The translations under genes were made by a program, and so were the position numbers. From Mycolicibacterium hodleri (lineage in GTDB: Bacteria; Actinomycetota; Actinomycetes; Mycobacteriales; Mycobacteriaceae), in NCBI RefSeq assembly GCF_025822245.1, contig NZ_JACKTL010000026.1, forward strand, positions 429,296 to 493,295: DNA of 64,000 nucleotides, in the 5' to 3' direction. How positions within the stretch are numbered: the stretch's first letter is position 1; every line of letters begins with the position of its first letter. The notes under the pieces are model-generated. The model saw only the letters and a list, made by a program, of their open reading frames with translations, searched no databases and was not told where the DNA came from. This document shows, piece by piece, positions 52,474-61,126 of the stretch.

Positions 52474-53582
52474 TGGACGCGCCGGTGACGGTGCTGGCCG
52501 TCGACGACCAGCCGATCAACCTGAGACTCCTCGACGCGGTACTCGCGCCACGCGGGCACCGCGTGCTGACCGCCTCGTCGGGGCCAGCTGCCCTCGCCCT
52601 GCTCGAGACCGAGGACGTCGACTTGGTCCTGCTCGACATTCTGATGCCCGACATGGACGGGCACGACGTGTGCCGAGCGATACGAGCTACGCCCGCAACC
52701 GAATTCCTCCCCGTCGTAATGGTCACGGCCAGCGGCAACGAACAGCGGCTGGTCGCCCTGCAGTCGGGTGCCGACGACTTCGTCATGAAACCGTTCGACC
52801 AAGCCGAGCTGTGTGCCCGGGTCGCCTCGCTGGCACGGATCAAGCGGTACCAGGACACGATTCGACGTCAGGCCGACGAGCTGGCGCGGTGGAACGCCGA
52901 ACTCGAAACCCGGGTGGCCGAGCAGGTGGAGGAGCTCCAACGCACCAGCCGCCTTCGCCGGTTCCTGTCCCCGCAGCTGGCCGACCTGGTCGTCGGCGAC
53001 GAGACGCTGCTGCAGAGTCATCGTCGCGAGATCGTGGTCGTCTTCTGCGATCTGCGGAACTTCACCCCCTTCGCCGAAGCCAGCGAGCCCGAGGAGGTGA
53101 TGGGGGTGCTCGCCGAATATCACCACGCCATGGGATCGCTGGTACACCAATACGGGGCCACCCTGGAGAGATTCACCGGCGACGGGATCATGGCGTTCTT
53201 CAACGATCCCGTGCTGCAGGACGATGCCGCCGAACGTGCGGTGAGGATGTCGATCGGCATCCGTGACGCCGTGAGAGAGCTTGCGGCTCAATGGCGTCGA
53301 CGGGGCCACGACCTGGCGCTGGGAATTGGCATCGCCCAGGGCTTCGCCACGCTCGGAAGGATCGGGTTCGAGAGTCGTTTCGACTACTCCGCAATCGGCA
53401 GCGTGACCAACTTGTCCGCCCGGCTGTGCGGCGACGCCGGTCCATGGCAGGTGCTGGTCACCGACCGCGTCCTGGCGGCCACCGAGCACCTCGCGGTCGC
53501 CGAGCCGGTCGGCGACGTCACACCCAAGGGATTCAGCCGCTCGGTGCGGGTCCACAACATCACGGAACTCAAACGAAACTAG
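52473..53582 (+). CDS. Response regulator with adenylate/guanylate cyclase output
   Basis: The 369-residue protein has an intact receiver (VDDQ, phospho-acceptor Asp55 in LLDILMPDMDG, Lys in VMKPF), a helical coiled-coil linker (RWNAELETRVAEQVEELQR) and a class III cyclase domain. The latter shows VVFCDLRNFTPF and FTGDGIMAFF with metal-binding Asp residues, and SVTNLSARL with Asn and Arg. It starts within the stop of the hybrid kinase gene, so that kinase is its likely phosphodonor. Phosphorylation would control cAMP or cGMP synthesis; the nucleotide is not certain because the Lys/Asp specificity residues deviate. Confidence 0.92.
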   Translation: MDAPVTVLAVDDQPINLRLLDAVLAPRGHRVLTASSGPAALALLETEDVDLVLLDILMPDMDGHDVCRAIRATPATEFLPVVMVTASGNEQRLVALQSGADDFVMKPFDQAELCARVASLARIKRYQDTIRRQADELARWNAELETRVAEQVEELQRTSRLRRFLSPQLADLVVGDETLLQSHRREIVVVFCDLRNFTPFAEASEPEEVMGVLAEYHHAMGSLVHQYGATLERFTGDGIMAFFNDPVLQDDAAERAVRMSIGIRDAVRELAAQWRRRGHDLALGIGIAQGFATLGRIGFESRFDYSAIGSVTNLSARLCGDAGPWQVLVTDRVLAATEHLAVAEPVGDVTPKGFSRSVRVHNITELKRN

Positions 53583-53591
53583 TTGGTAGAC

Positions 53592-55166
53592 ATGATGAAA
53601 CAAGAAGACCCCGGTCGTCGGCTCTCGCAGCTCGACGACGACGAACGTTATCGCGTCTTCGACCGGCTGCAGCAGTCGATGCCGGCTGTCTGGTCGTCGA
53701 TGCAACGCGGCTTCGACGACGAGTCGGTGGTGGTGGTGCCGTCGATCAGCATGGACGGGCCGACCTCGAGGAGCGGCACCGTCATGCAGGCGATGGAGGA
53801 GCGCGCGCTGTTCCTCCTGCTCCTTCTGCGACAGCCACGCCTGCGGATGATCTACGTGACCTCGCAGCCGGTGGCGGAGGCCACCATCGAGTACTACCTC
53901 GGTCTGCTTCCCGGGGTGATCCCGAGTCACGCCAGGGCACGGCTGACCCTGGTTCCCGTCGGCGACGCGTCGTCGGACTCGCTCAGCGCGAAGCTGCTGG
54001 CGCGACCACGGCTGCTGCGGACCATCCGGACGCTCATTCCCAACCCGGCCAAGAGCCATCTGATCCCGTACAACACCACGCCGCTCGAACGCGACGTGGC
54101 GCTGAGCCTGGGCATCCCGATGTACGGCGCCGACCCGCGGCTGGAGGACCTCGGGACCAAGACCGGCTGCCGCCGGATGTTCGACGAGCTCGGGGTGCCG
54201 TGCCCGGTCGGCGCGGAGGACCTCCACACGGTGGACGACGTCGTCGCGGCCGTCCAGGGCATGCGACGGCGACGGCCCTCGCTCACCGAGGCGATCGTCA
54301 AGCTCAACGACGGCGTCTCGGGATCGGGCAACGCGTTGGTCGACCTGCACGGGTTGCCGCCGTCGGGCGCACCGGAGGAGGCGGCCGCGATCACCGAGCG
54401 ACTGCTCGGCATGCAGTTGGAGGCCGAGGACCTCGCTCTCGACGTGTACCTCGCGGCATTCGCCGAACACGGCGGCATCGTGGAGGAGCGCATCACCGGC
54501 GTCTCGCTGACGAGTCCCAGCGTCCAGATGCGGGCGCTGCCGGACGGCACCGTGGAGCTGCTGTCCACCCACGACCAACTGTTGGGTGGCGCCAGCGGGC
54601 AGAAGTACCTCGGCTGCGTGTTCCCCGCCGATCCGGGCTACGCCGTGCTGATCGCCGAACCGGCGATGGTGATCGGTCGGCACCTCGCGAAGCTCGGCGT
54701 GCTGGGTCGGTTCGCGGTGGACTTCGTCACCGTGCAGGACGAGACCGGTGCCTGGACGCCATATGCGATCGAGCTGAACCTCCGGAAGGGCGGCACGACC
54801 CACCCGTTCCTCACGCTGCAGTTTCTCACCGACGGGCACTACGACGGCGAACGCGGCGTCTTCCTGACGCCGGGCGGCAGCAGCAAGCATCTCGTGGCGA
54901 CCGACCACTTCGAGGACGACCGACTGAAGGCTCTGACCGTTGCGGACCTGTTCGACATCGTCGTCGCCGAGGGGCTGCACTTCGACCAGGCCCGTCGTAC
55001 CGGTGTCGTGTTCCACATGATCAGCTGCCTGACCGAATGTGGTCGCGTAGGGCTGACCGCCGTGGGCGACGACCCTGCGGATGCGCAGCGGATCTACCTC
55101 CAGGCGCAGTCGGTGCTGCTGCGGGAGGCCGACGTCGCCCTTCGGGAAGGAGCCGTGATCGGTTGA
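53592..55166 (+). CDS. ATP-grasp peptide ligase, PGM1-related
   Basis: The 524-residue protein resembles the PGM1-type ATP-grasp ligase of pheganomycin synthesis. The ATP-grasp region has GTKTGCRRMFDELGVP, AIVKLNDGVSGSGNA, IVEERITG and the metal-binding IELNLRKGGTTHP. Upstream, PNPAKSHLIPYNTTPLERDVALSLGIPMYGADPRLEDLGTK precedes it as in PGM1-related proteins. It probably joins a carboxylate to an amine with ATP. ATG 53592 is chosen; TTG 53583 and ATG 53595 are alternatives. It lies 9 bp after the cyclase gene, a striking combination of signalling and biosynthesis. Confidence 0.8.
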   Translation: MMKQEDPGRRLSQLDDDERYRVFDRLQQSMPAVWSSMQRGFDDESVVVVPSISMDGPTSRSGTVMQAMEERALFLLLLLRQPRLRMIYVTSQPVAEATIEYYLGLLPGVIPSHARARLTLVPVGDASSDSLSAKLLARPRLLRTIRTLIPNPAKSHLIPYNTTPLERDVALSLGIPMYGADPRLEDLGTKTGCRRMFDELGVPCPVGAEDLHTVDDVVAAVQGMRRRRPSLTEAIVKLNDGVSGSGNALVDLHGLPPSGAPEEAAAITERLLGMQLEAEDLALDVYLAAFAEHGGIVEERITGVSLTSPSVQMRALPDGTVELLSTHDQLLGGASGQKYLGCVFPADPGYAVLIAEPAMVIGRHLAKLGVLGRFAVDFVTVQDETGAWTPYAIELNLRKGGTTHPFLTLQFLTDGHYDGERGVFLTPGGSSKHLVATDHFEDDRLKALTVADLFDIVVAEGLHFDQARRTGVVFHMISCLTECGRVGLTAVGDDPADAQRIYLQAQSVLLREADVALREGAVIG

Positions 55167-55254
55167 GCCGGCACCGGGTCAGTAACCTGGGCCAGGTGTT
55201 GATCGTGAACCTGCCGGCCGCGGCCACCGCCGGGTTCAGCGTGCGGCCGCGATA

Positions 55255-56649
55255 GTGGAACTCAACGACCGCGTCTACCGGCTCATGCGGCCGCTCACCA
55301 GGGTGTTGTCCCTTCGGGCCATCGTCGTCGTCGCCGCCCTGGCGGTCATCGTCCTGGTCATCGTGCTCGGGACGTGGGTGTGGGTGGGCGTGACCGACGA
55401 CCAGTACAGCCAACTCGACCGACGACTCGACTCGGTGAGCAGCCTCGGCGACGTCAGCAACCTGCTGAGCAACACGCCCAACACCGACGTCCGGCAGCCC
55501 AAGCCCGACGGCAACGTCATCCGTACCGCACGCATCGGTGGCATCACCGTCTCGGTGCCCGACGACGTCGTCCTGCCCGAGCTCGCCGACGGGTACGCCA
55601 CCACGGAGATCGACGGCGTGCCATACCGGGTGCGGACCTTCTCCGCAGGCCCCGGCTCGATCGCCCTCGGTGCGCCGCTGGCCGAGACCCAGCACCGCAT
55701 CGACGAACTGCACCGGCGCGTCTTGCTGATTTGCAGCGGCGTGATCGTGGGCACCGTGCTGGTCGGCTGGGTGATCTCGCTGTTGATGATCGTCCCGTTC
55801 CGGCTGTTGGCGCAGCAGGCGCGGGCGATCAACGCCCAATCCATGCCCGACGGGGTTCAGGTGCGCGGCGTCCGGGAGGCCGTCGAGATCGCCGAGGCGG
55901 TCGAGGGCATGCTCGCCCGCATCGGCACCGAGCAGCAACGCACCAGGGCGGCACTGGAGTCCGCGCGGGACTTCGCCGCGGTGGCCTCCCACGAGTTGCG
56001 CACTCCGCTGACGGCGATGCGCACCAACCTCGAGGTGCTCTCCACCCTGGACCTCGCCCAGGAGCAGCGCGACGAGGTCATCAACGACGTGGTGCGCACC
56101 CAGGGCAGAATCGAGGCGACGCTCACGGCCCTGGAACGGCTCGCCCAGGGCGAACTCACCACGGCCGACGACTTCGTCTCCTTCGACGTCACCGAGATGC
56201 TCGACCGCGCCGCGCACGACGCCCAACGCGTGTACCCCCGCTTGCACGTCACCCTCGCGCCGTCGCCGTCGAAGATGATCGTGGGACTGCCCGCCGGTCT
56301 GCGGCTGGTGATCGACAACGCCATCGCCAACGCGGTCAAACACGGTGACGCCACGGAGATTCGGCTGAGCGTGGTGAGTTCGGTCGCCGGCGTCGAGATC
56401 GCCGTCGACGACAACGGTGCCGGCGTGCCGGAGGAGGAGCGGGCGGCGGTCTTCGAACGCTTCGCCCGCGGTACGACCGCGTCGCGATCGGGCTCAGGGC
56501 TGGGACTGGCGCTGGTCGCCCAACAGGCCGAATTGCACGGCGGCTCAGCAGAACTCGACGTCAGCCCGCTCGGCGGGGCCCGGCTGCTGCTGCGGCTGCC
56601 GAGCCAGGAGGCCAAGCGGGACGGGGTGCTGACGCCGTCGCTGGCCTAG
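55255..56649 (+). CDS. PrrB-like sensor histidine kinase without PrrA
   Basis: The 464-residue membrane kinase has TM helices at about residues 22-45 and 157-182, a HAMP-like linker and the segment ARDFAAVASHELRTPLTAMRTNLEVLSTLDLAQ with His246. The ATPase part has LVIDNAIANAVKHGDAT, DDNGAGVPE and GSGLGLALVAQQAELHGG. These blocks are nearly the same as in M. tuberculosis PrrB. No prrA gene precedes it; the ligase gene does. It may be an orphan paralogue acting on a distant regulator. Start GTG. Confidence 0.9.
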   Translation: MELNDRVYRLMRPLTRVLSLRAIVVVAALAVIVLVIVLGTWVWVGVTDDQYSQLDRRLDSVSSLGDVSNLLSNTPNTDVRQPKPDGNVIRTARIGGITVSVPDDVVLPELADGYATTEIDGVPYRVRTFSAGPGSIALGAPLAETQHRIDELHRRVLLICSGVIVGTVLVGWVISLLMIVPFRLLAQQARAINAQSMPDGVQVRGVREAVEIAEAVEGMLARIGTEQQRTRAALESARDFAAVASHELRTPLTAMRTNLEVLSTLDLAQEQRDEVINDVVRTQGRIEATLTALERLAQGELTTADDFVSFDVTEMLDRAAHDAQRVYPRLHVTLAPSPSKMIVGLPAGLRLVIDNAIANAVKHGDATEIRLSVVSSVAGVEIAVDDNGAGVPEEERAAVFERFARGTTASRSGSGLGLALVAQQAELHGGSAELDVSPLGGARLLLRLPSQEAKRDGVLTPSLA

Positions 56650-56659
56650 CGCCCGTCCG

Positions 56660-57973
56660 TCAGCGGCGTGGCAGTCGCACGTGTTCGTCGACGTCGTCGC
56701 GCACGCCCCTGGCGAACTCCCACCAGAGTCGCCGCATCGGTGGACCGAACTCGGCGAGCGCCCGGCGGGCGTCCGTCCCGAGCATGGGAGCGCGGTTCCA
56801 CTCGTCGAACGAGCCCATCAGAAAGGGGAGTTCGATGCAGTGGCACGCGCCAAGGGCGCTGCCCGCCGGTTGCCAGTCGAACACGTAGGTCGTGGCATGA
56901 CCTCCGTCGCGCCGGTGCTGCCTGGCGAAGGCCGCCGACGGTCCGGCGAACAGGCGGTTGGTGACGGTGGTGCCGGCCAGTCGTCGCGCCGTCGACCCGA
57001 CGAGAGGGGCGTCGAAGACGGGCGCCAACCGGGGGTTGAGCATCAGGAACGGTCGGGCGTCGTCGGCCGTCGTGCCGATCATCACCGGCAGGCGCCCCGC
57101 CACCTCGCGGCGGCGGGCGTCGACCTGGTCTTCGGGCGGCAGCGGGTAGTGCCCCGTTTGAGGTCCGAACGACATCTGCGCACGCGTGCCGAACGCGGCA
57201 GCGGCTGCGGCGACGGTGGATTGGGCGGCCAGCACGTCCTGGGTGTCCGCCGCCTTGGGATCGGGTCCGAGCGCGGCGCGTGCGGCCACGCCCATCGCGT
57301 GGCTCATCGGGCCCCGTCCGCGCTGAATCCCCAGCGGCGCACTCTGCAGGATGGCCCGGCGGAACAGGCCCTCGGTCCCGTCCGCGATCATCAGATGAGA
57401 CACCGAGTCGGCTCCCGCGGATTGACCGAAGATGGTCACGTCACCCGGATCGCCGCCGAAGCCGCCGATGTTGCCGTGCACCCACCGCAGCGCGGCGATC
57501 TGGTCGAGCAGACCGAGGTTCGCCGGTACCAGGCCGTCGATCGCGAGGTAGCCGAACATGCCGAGGCGGTAGTTCACGGTGACCGTGACGACGTCGCCCT
57601 CCTCGGCCATGGCCGTCAGGTCGTGGAGGGGGGACTGGCCACTGCCCGTGACGTAGGCGCCGCCGTGGAAGAACACCATCACCGGTTTGGGGGTGTCGCC
57701 GGACCGGGGCGCGACGACGTCGAGCACCAGGCAGTCCTCGTCCTGCACCAGTTCGGTTGCGCGCGTTCCGACGACGAACGCCAGGCGCGACGGCAGCTGG
57801 GGGTACGCGGGTCCGCGGGTGGTGGCGTCCACCACCCCGTCGGCGGTGGGCACGGGCACGCACGGCTCGAAGCGTCGCGCCGTCGCGTACCGCAGCCCGT
57901 GGGCGCGAATCATCCTGTCGTCGCAGCGGACCCGGAACCGTCCGCTGGGGAGTACCAACACGTCATCGTCCAT
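56660..57973 (-). CDS. Type B carboxylesterase
   Basis: The 437-residue hydrolase of the carboxylesterase/cholinesterase family has EDCLVLDVVAP, oxyanion segment VMVFFHGGAYVTGSG, nucleophile elbow IFGQSAGADSVS, and His in ACHCIELPFLMGSF. It is shorter than typical type B enzymes (about 500 residues), with the N-terminal part reduced. No signal peptide is seen, so it is probably cytoplasmic. It is divergent from the DUF2252 gene with a 77-bp gap. Confidence 0.88.
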   Translation of the reverse strand: MDDDVLVLPSGRFRVRCDDRMIRAHGLRYATARRFEPCVPVPTADGVVDATTRGPAYPQLPSRLAFVVGTRATELVQDEDCLVLDVVAPRSGDTPKPVMVFFHGGAYVTGSGQSPLHDLTAMAEEGDVVTVTVNYRLGMFGYLAIDGLVPANLGLLDQIAALRWVHGNIGGFGGDPGDVTIFGQSAGADSVSHLMIADGTEGLFRRAILQSAPLGIQRGRGPMSHAMGVAARAALGPDPKAADTQDVLAAQSTVAAAAAAFGTRAQMSFGPQTGHYPLPPEDQVDARRREVAGRLPVMIGTTADDARPFLMLNPRLAPVFDAPLVGSTARRLAGTTVTNRLFAGPSAAFARQHRRDGGHATTYVFDWQPAGSALGACHCIELPFLMGSFDEWNRAPMLGTDARRALAEFGPPMRRLWWEFARGVRDDVDEHVRLPRR

Positions 57974-58050
57974 AGCCGAACCGAGCCTACGGGTCGAGGC
58001 TTCACACTTCTCGCCACTCGTGGTGGACGCGGGTCGTACGATCGCAACCA

Positions 58051-59472
58051 ATGGACGGCGGGGGAGCGACCAGCGGGCACACCGTCCTGGCACAGGCCGA
58101 CGGTGCGATGTATCGGTCCCTGCGCCAGCAATCGGTGAGCAGGGCCGAGCGCTACGCCCTTGGCAAGAGCCTGCGCAAGCAGGTGCCGCGTCGCTCGTTG
58201 GCCGACTGGACGGTGCCGTCCACCCGACCCGATCCCGTCGACCTGATCAACGCCAGCCACCGCGGCCGGGTCGACCGGCTGATCCCGGTGCGGGTGGGCC
58301 GCATGGTGGCCTCGCCGTACGGATTCCTGCGCGGTACGGCGGTGGTGATGGCCGAGGACGTGGCGGGGCTGCCGTCGACCGGCATCATGCCCGTCGTCTG
58401 CGGCGACTCGCACCTGGGCAACTTCGGCTTCTACGCCTCGCCGGAGCGGGATCTCGTGATCGACCTCAACGACTTCGACGAAGCGCATCCGGGCGGCTGG
58501 GAATGGGACCTGCGCCGGCTGGTGGCCAGCATCTGGGTCGCGGGGCGGGACAACGGCACCTCCGAGGAGCACTGCGGCGACTCGGTGCGGTCGTGCGTCG
58601 CGGCCTATCGCCACGAGCTGCGGCGGCTCGCGGACCTGCCGTTGTTCACCCGGTCGTTCGAGCGACTCGACGTCGACCGGCTGGCGGCTCAGACCGAAGG
58701 GCCCCTGCAGCAGCAGGTGGCGCGGTCGGCCGAACGAGCCCGACACCGCACCGGCGACCGTGCCCTGCCCCGCTTCACCCACGAGGTGGAGGGCAGGCGG
58801 CGGATCGTCGAGGAGCCACCCCTCATCACGCGTCCCGAACCCCGGGAGGCCGAGCTGCTGGCCGAGGCGCTGGACGGCTACCTGGAAACGCTGCCGTCCT
58901 ACTGGCGGCGCGTCCTCGGCGGCTACACGCTGGTCGACGTCGCGCACAAGGTCGTCGGCGTCGGCAGCGTCGGACTGCGCGCGTACGTGGCCCTGCTGGA
59001 GGGTTCGTCGTCATCGGACGTGGTGTTCCTGCAGCTCAAGCAGGCGCGGCGGTCGGTGCTGGCGCGCTACGTGCACGGTGACTCCGCGTGGCACGCGCAT
59101 CAGGGGCAGCGGGTCGTCGAATACCAGCAGTCGCTGCAAACGGTCAGCGATCCGCTACTGGGGTGGACCACCATGGACGGGCTGCAGTACTACGTGCGGC
59201 AGTTCAGGAACATGAAGGGACGCATCCCGCTGGACTCGATGGACGCGGCGGCGCTCACCGACTACGCCGGCGTGGTGGGTCAGTTGCTGGCCAAGGGGCA
59301 CGCCCGAACCAGCGGCGCGTCGATGATCGCCGGGTACATAGGCAGTTCCAGCCGGGTGGACAAGGCGTTGTGCACGTTCGCGAGGCGGTACGCCGACCAG
59401 ACCGAGGCCGACCACGCCACGCTGGTCGCCGCGGTCGACCGGGGATTGCTCCCCGTCGAACGCGGCGTCTAG
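58051..59472 (+). CDS. DUF2252 family protein
   Basis: The 473-residue protein has a kinase-like fold signature: VVCGDSHLGNFGFYASPERDLVIDLNDFDEAHPGGWEWDLRRL. It includes a GDxHxxN loop and a DxND metal region like aminoglycoside phosphotransferases. The usual DUF2252 opening (RVDRLIPVRVGRMVASPYGFLRGTA) and C-terminal segments (FRNMKGRIPLDSMD) are present. The natural substrate is unknown. It is convergent with DUF4193. Confidence 0.88.
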   Translation: MDGGGATSGHTVLAQADGAMYRSLRQQSVSRAERYALGKSLRKQVPRRSLADWTVPSTRPDPVDLINASHRGRVDRLIPVRVGRMVASPYGFLRGTAVVMAEDVAGLPSTGIMPVVCGDSHLGNFGFYASPERDLVIDLNDFDEAHPGGWEWDLRRLVASIWVAGRDNGTSEEHCGDSVRSCVAAYRHELRRLADLPLFTRSFERLDVDRLAAQTEGPLQQQVARSAERARHRTGDRALPRFTHEVEGRRRIVEEPPLITRPEPREAELLAEALDGYLETLPSYWRRVLGGYTLVDVAHKVVGVGSVGLRAYVALLEGSSSSDVVFLQLKQARRSVLARYVHGDSAWHAHQGQRVVEYQQSLQTVSDPLLGWTTMDGLQYYVRQFRNMKGRIPLDSMDAAALTDYAGVVGQLLAKGHARTSGASMIAGYIGSSSRVDKALCTFARRYADQTEADHATLVAAVDRGLLPVERGV

Positions 59473-59478
59473 CGGAGC

Positions 59479-59778
59479 TCAGGCGCAGTCGGCGCAGATC
59501 ATGCGGTCGCCGACCTGACGGGCCAAGCGGTGGCTGTGCTGCACCAGGAAACAACTCGAGCACGTGAACTCGTCGCGCTGCTTGGGGACGACCCGAACGG
59601 TGAACTCCTCACCGGAGAGGTCGGCGCCAGGAAGCTCGAAGTCCTCGAGCTCTTCGCCGTCGTCGACGTCGAGCACGGCGGTCGCGGCGTCGTTACGACG
59701 TCCGGCCAACTGCTCAAGCGATTCGTCGGCGACGTCATCGGTTTCCTTCTGGCGGGGTGCGTCGTAATCAGTAGCCAT
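59479..59778 (-). CDS. DUF4193 zinc-ribbon protein
   Basis: The 99-residue acidic protein belongs to an actinobacterial family of unknown function. The start is MATDYDAPRQ, followed by a very acidic middle (DVDDGEELEDFELPGADLSGEE) and a C-terminal treble-clef-like zinc site, CSSC and CADC, separated by about 20 residues. The small size and a leader hairpin at 59837-59854 suggest a strongly expressed gene. It is probably RNA-polymerase- or ribosome-associated, but this is not established. Confidence 0.88.
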   Translation of the reverse strand: MATDYDAPRQKETDDVADESLEQLAGRRNDAATAVLDVDDGEELEDFELPGADLSGEEFTVRVVPKQRDEFTCSSCFLVQHSHRLARQVGDRMICADCA

Positions 59779-59836
59779 TTTTGTCCTTTCGAGTCCAGTG
59801 CCGGCGTCACGACAACGTGGACGGTGCGCAGCTTGT

Positions 59837-59854
59837 TCCCGTCTGCTAACGGGA
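59837..59854 (-). promoter_or_regulatory. Inverted repeat in the DUF4193 leader
   Basis: TCCCGT-CTGCTA-ACGGGA is a perfect 6-bp palindrome with a 6-nt centre, 59 bp upstream of the DUF4193 start. It could be an operator or an RNA hairpin. Confidence 0.3.
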
Positions 59855-59919
59855 TCAAACGCTCACCCTCGAATTCACCTCGACGCACGTAGACACATCA
59901 GCTGATTCTCAGTGCGGGC

Positions 59920-61029
59920 TCAGGCAGATGCCTGCTCGCCGAGGTCAGTTCGAGGACACAGTACGGTCCGATGGAACGGATCGCCGTGCGCCGCGGCGAA
60001 GCGAACGGCGTCATTTGCACGCGCGAGCGGAAACACGCTCACCCGTTCGTGTGCGAGGTCCAGCACGCCGCTGCGAATCATGTTGATCAACCCGACGTTC
60101 GCGGTCCGCGGATACATCCACTGACCCCGGACGGTCACCGAATTTCGCATCATCCACGGATAGGGCAGCGCCAGGTCGTCACCGCCCAGCATCCCGACCC
60201 CGCCCATGAGCACGACGCGGCCGTACGGACGCACCGTCATCACCGCCGCCCGGGCCACGGCGGCACCCGCGCTGGGCGGCAACAGGTCGAGCACCACGTC
60301 GACCGGATCGCCGGCGGCGGCTTGCATCGCGGCCCGGTCGGCGTCGCCGTCGCCGGTGAGCACGACCGGCCGCACCCGGTCGCCGAAGCGCGCGACGAGA
60401 TCGGCCAGCACGGTCTCGTTGCGGCCGGGGCAGACGACCGAGGCTGCGCCCATGGCCAGCGCGACCGACACCCCCGCGCTGCCGAAGTTCCCCGTGGCGC
60501 CGCTGACCAACACCGTCTCTCCTGCCTGCAAATTCGCGGCGAGCAGGCCGCCGTACGGCACCAGCAGCACGCCCAGGGCGGTCCACCGCGGCACGTCGGC
60601 GAGGTCGACGTCGCCAAGGGCGACGGCGTTCTCGGTGGGTACCCGCATCCGCTCGGCGAAGGGCCCGTCGTGGAAGTACCGCGACAGCGCCAGCCCTCCG
60701 TCGCCGGCAGAACTCCAGCCCTGCAGGGTGATGTCCGGTGTCACCGCGTCGTCGCGCGACCGGACGGTGGCGTCGCACCACACCAGATCGCCGGGGCGCA
60801 GCCGGGTGGCGTCGGGCCCGGTCGACGCCACCCGCCCGATGGCGCCCACCCCCGAGATCACCGGCGGTTCCAGGGGATAGCTCCGCTCCCCGCTGAAGAC
60901 CTCCGCGGCGTACGGCAGCACGCACGTCGCCAGCACGTCCACCACCACTTCGCCCGTCCCCGCCAGGGGGTCGGGAACCTCCTTGATCGTCAACGGTTTT
61001 CCGAACTGCTCCAGCACGGCTGCCTTCAT
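59920..61029 (-). CDS. Alcohol dehydrogenase-like zinc-independent MDR oxidoreductase
   Basis: The 369-residue protein of the medium-chain dehydrogenase/reductase family starts MKAAVLEQFGKPLTIKEVPDP and contains ETVLVSGATGNFGSAGVSVALAMGA, the NAD(P)-binding segment. The usual catalytic zinc motif GHExxG is absent, so it is closer to quinone oxidoreductases. It is divergent from a LysR gene across 97 bp, with CCATG/CATGG repeats (61081-61085 and 61104-61108) between them, and is probably its target. Confidence 0.85.
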   Translation of the reverse strand: MKAAVLEQFGKPLTIKEVPDPLAGTGEVVVDVLATCVLPYAAEVFSGERSYPLEPPVISGVGAIGRVASTGPDATRLRPGDLVWCDATVRSRDDAVTPDITLQGWSSAGDGGLALSRYFHDGPFAERMRVPTENAVALGDVDLADVPRWTALGVLLVPYGGLLAANLQAGETVLVSGATGNFGSAGVSVALAMGAASVVCPGRNETVLADLVARFGDRVRPVVLTGDGDADRAAMQAAAGDPVDVVLDLLPPSAGAAVARAAVMTVRPYGRVVLMGGVGMLGGDDLALPYPWMMRNSVTVRGQWMYPRTANVGLINMIRSGVLDLAHERVSVFPLARANDAVRFAAAHGDPFHRTVLCPRTDLGEQASA

Positions 61030-61126
61030 CGTCGTCTCCCTTCCACCTCCCTCACAACCCTGACGGCCGGACCGTCGATGCCATGTCCGATGCGACAACC
61101 CGGCATGGGTGGTATGACGTTGACGC

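Noticed and set aside
52155..55016. A 953-codon open frame on the minus strand
   Set aside because: It is antisense to the receiver-cyclase and ATP-grasp genes, has His/Gln/Arg-rich low-complexity content and no recognisable domain; it is a GC-bias shadow.
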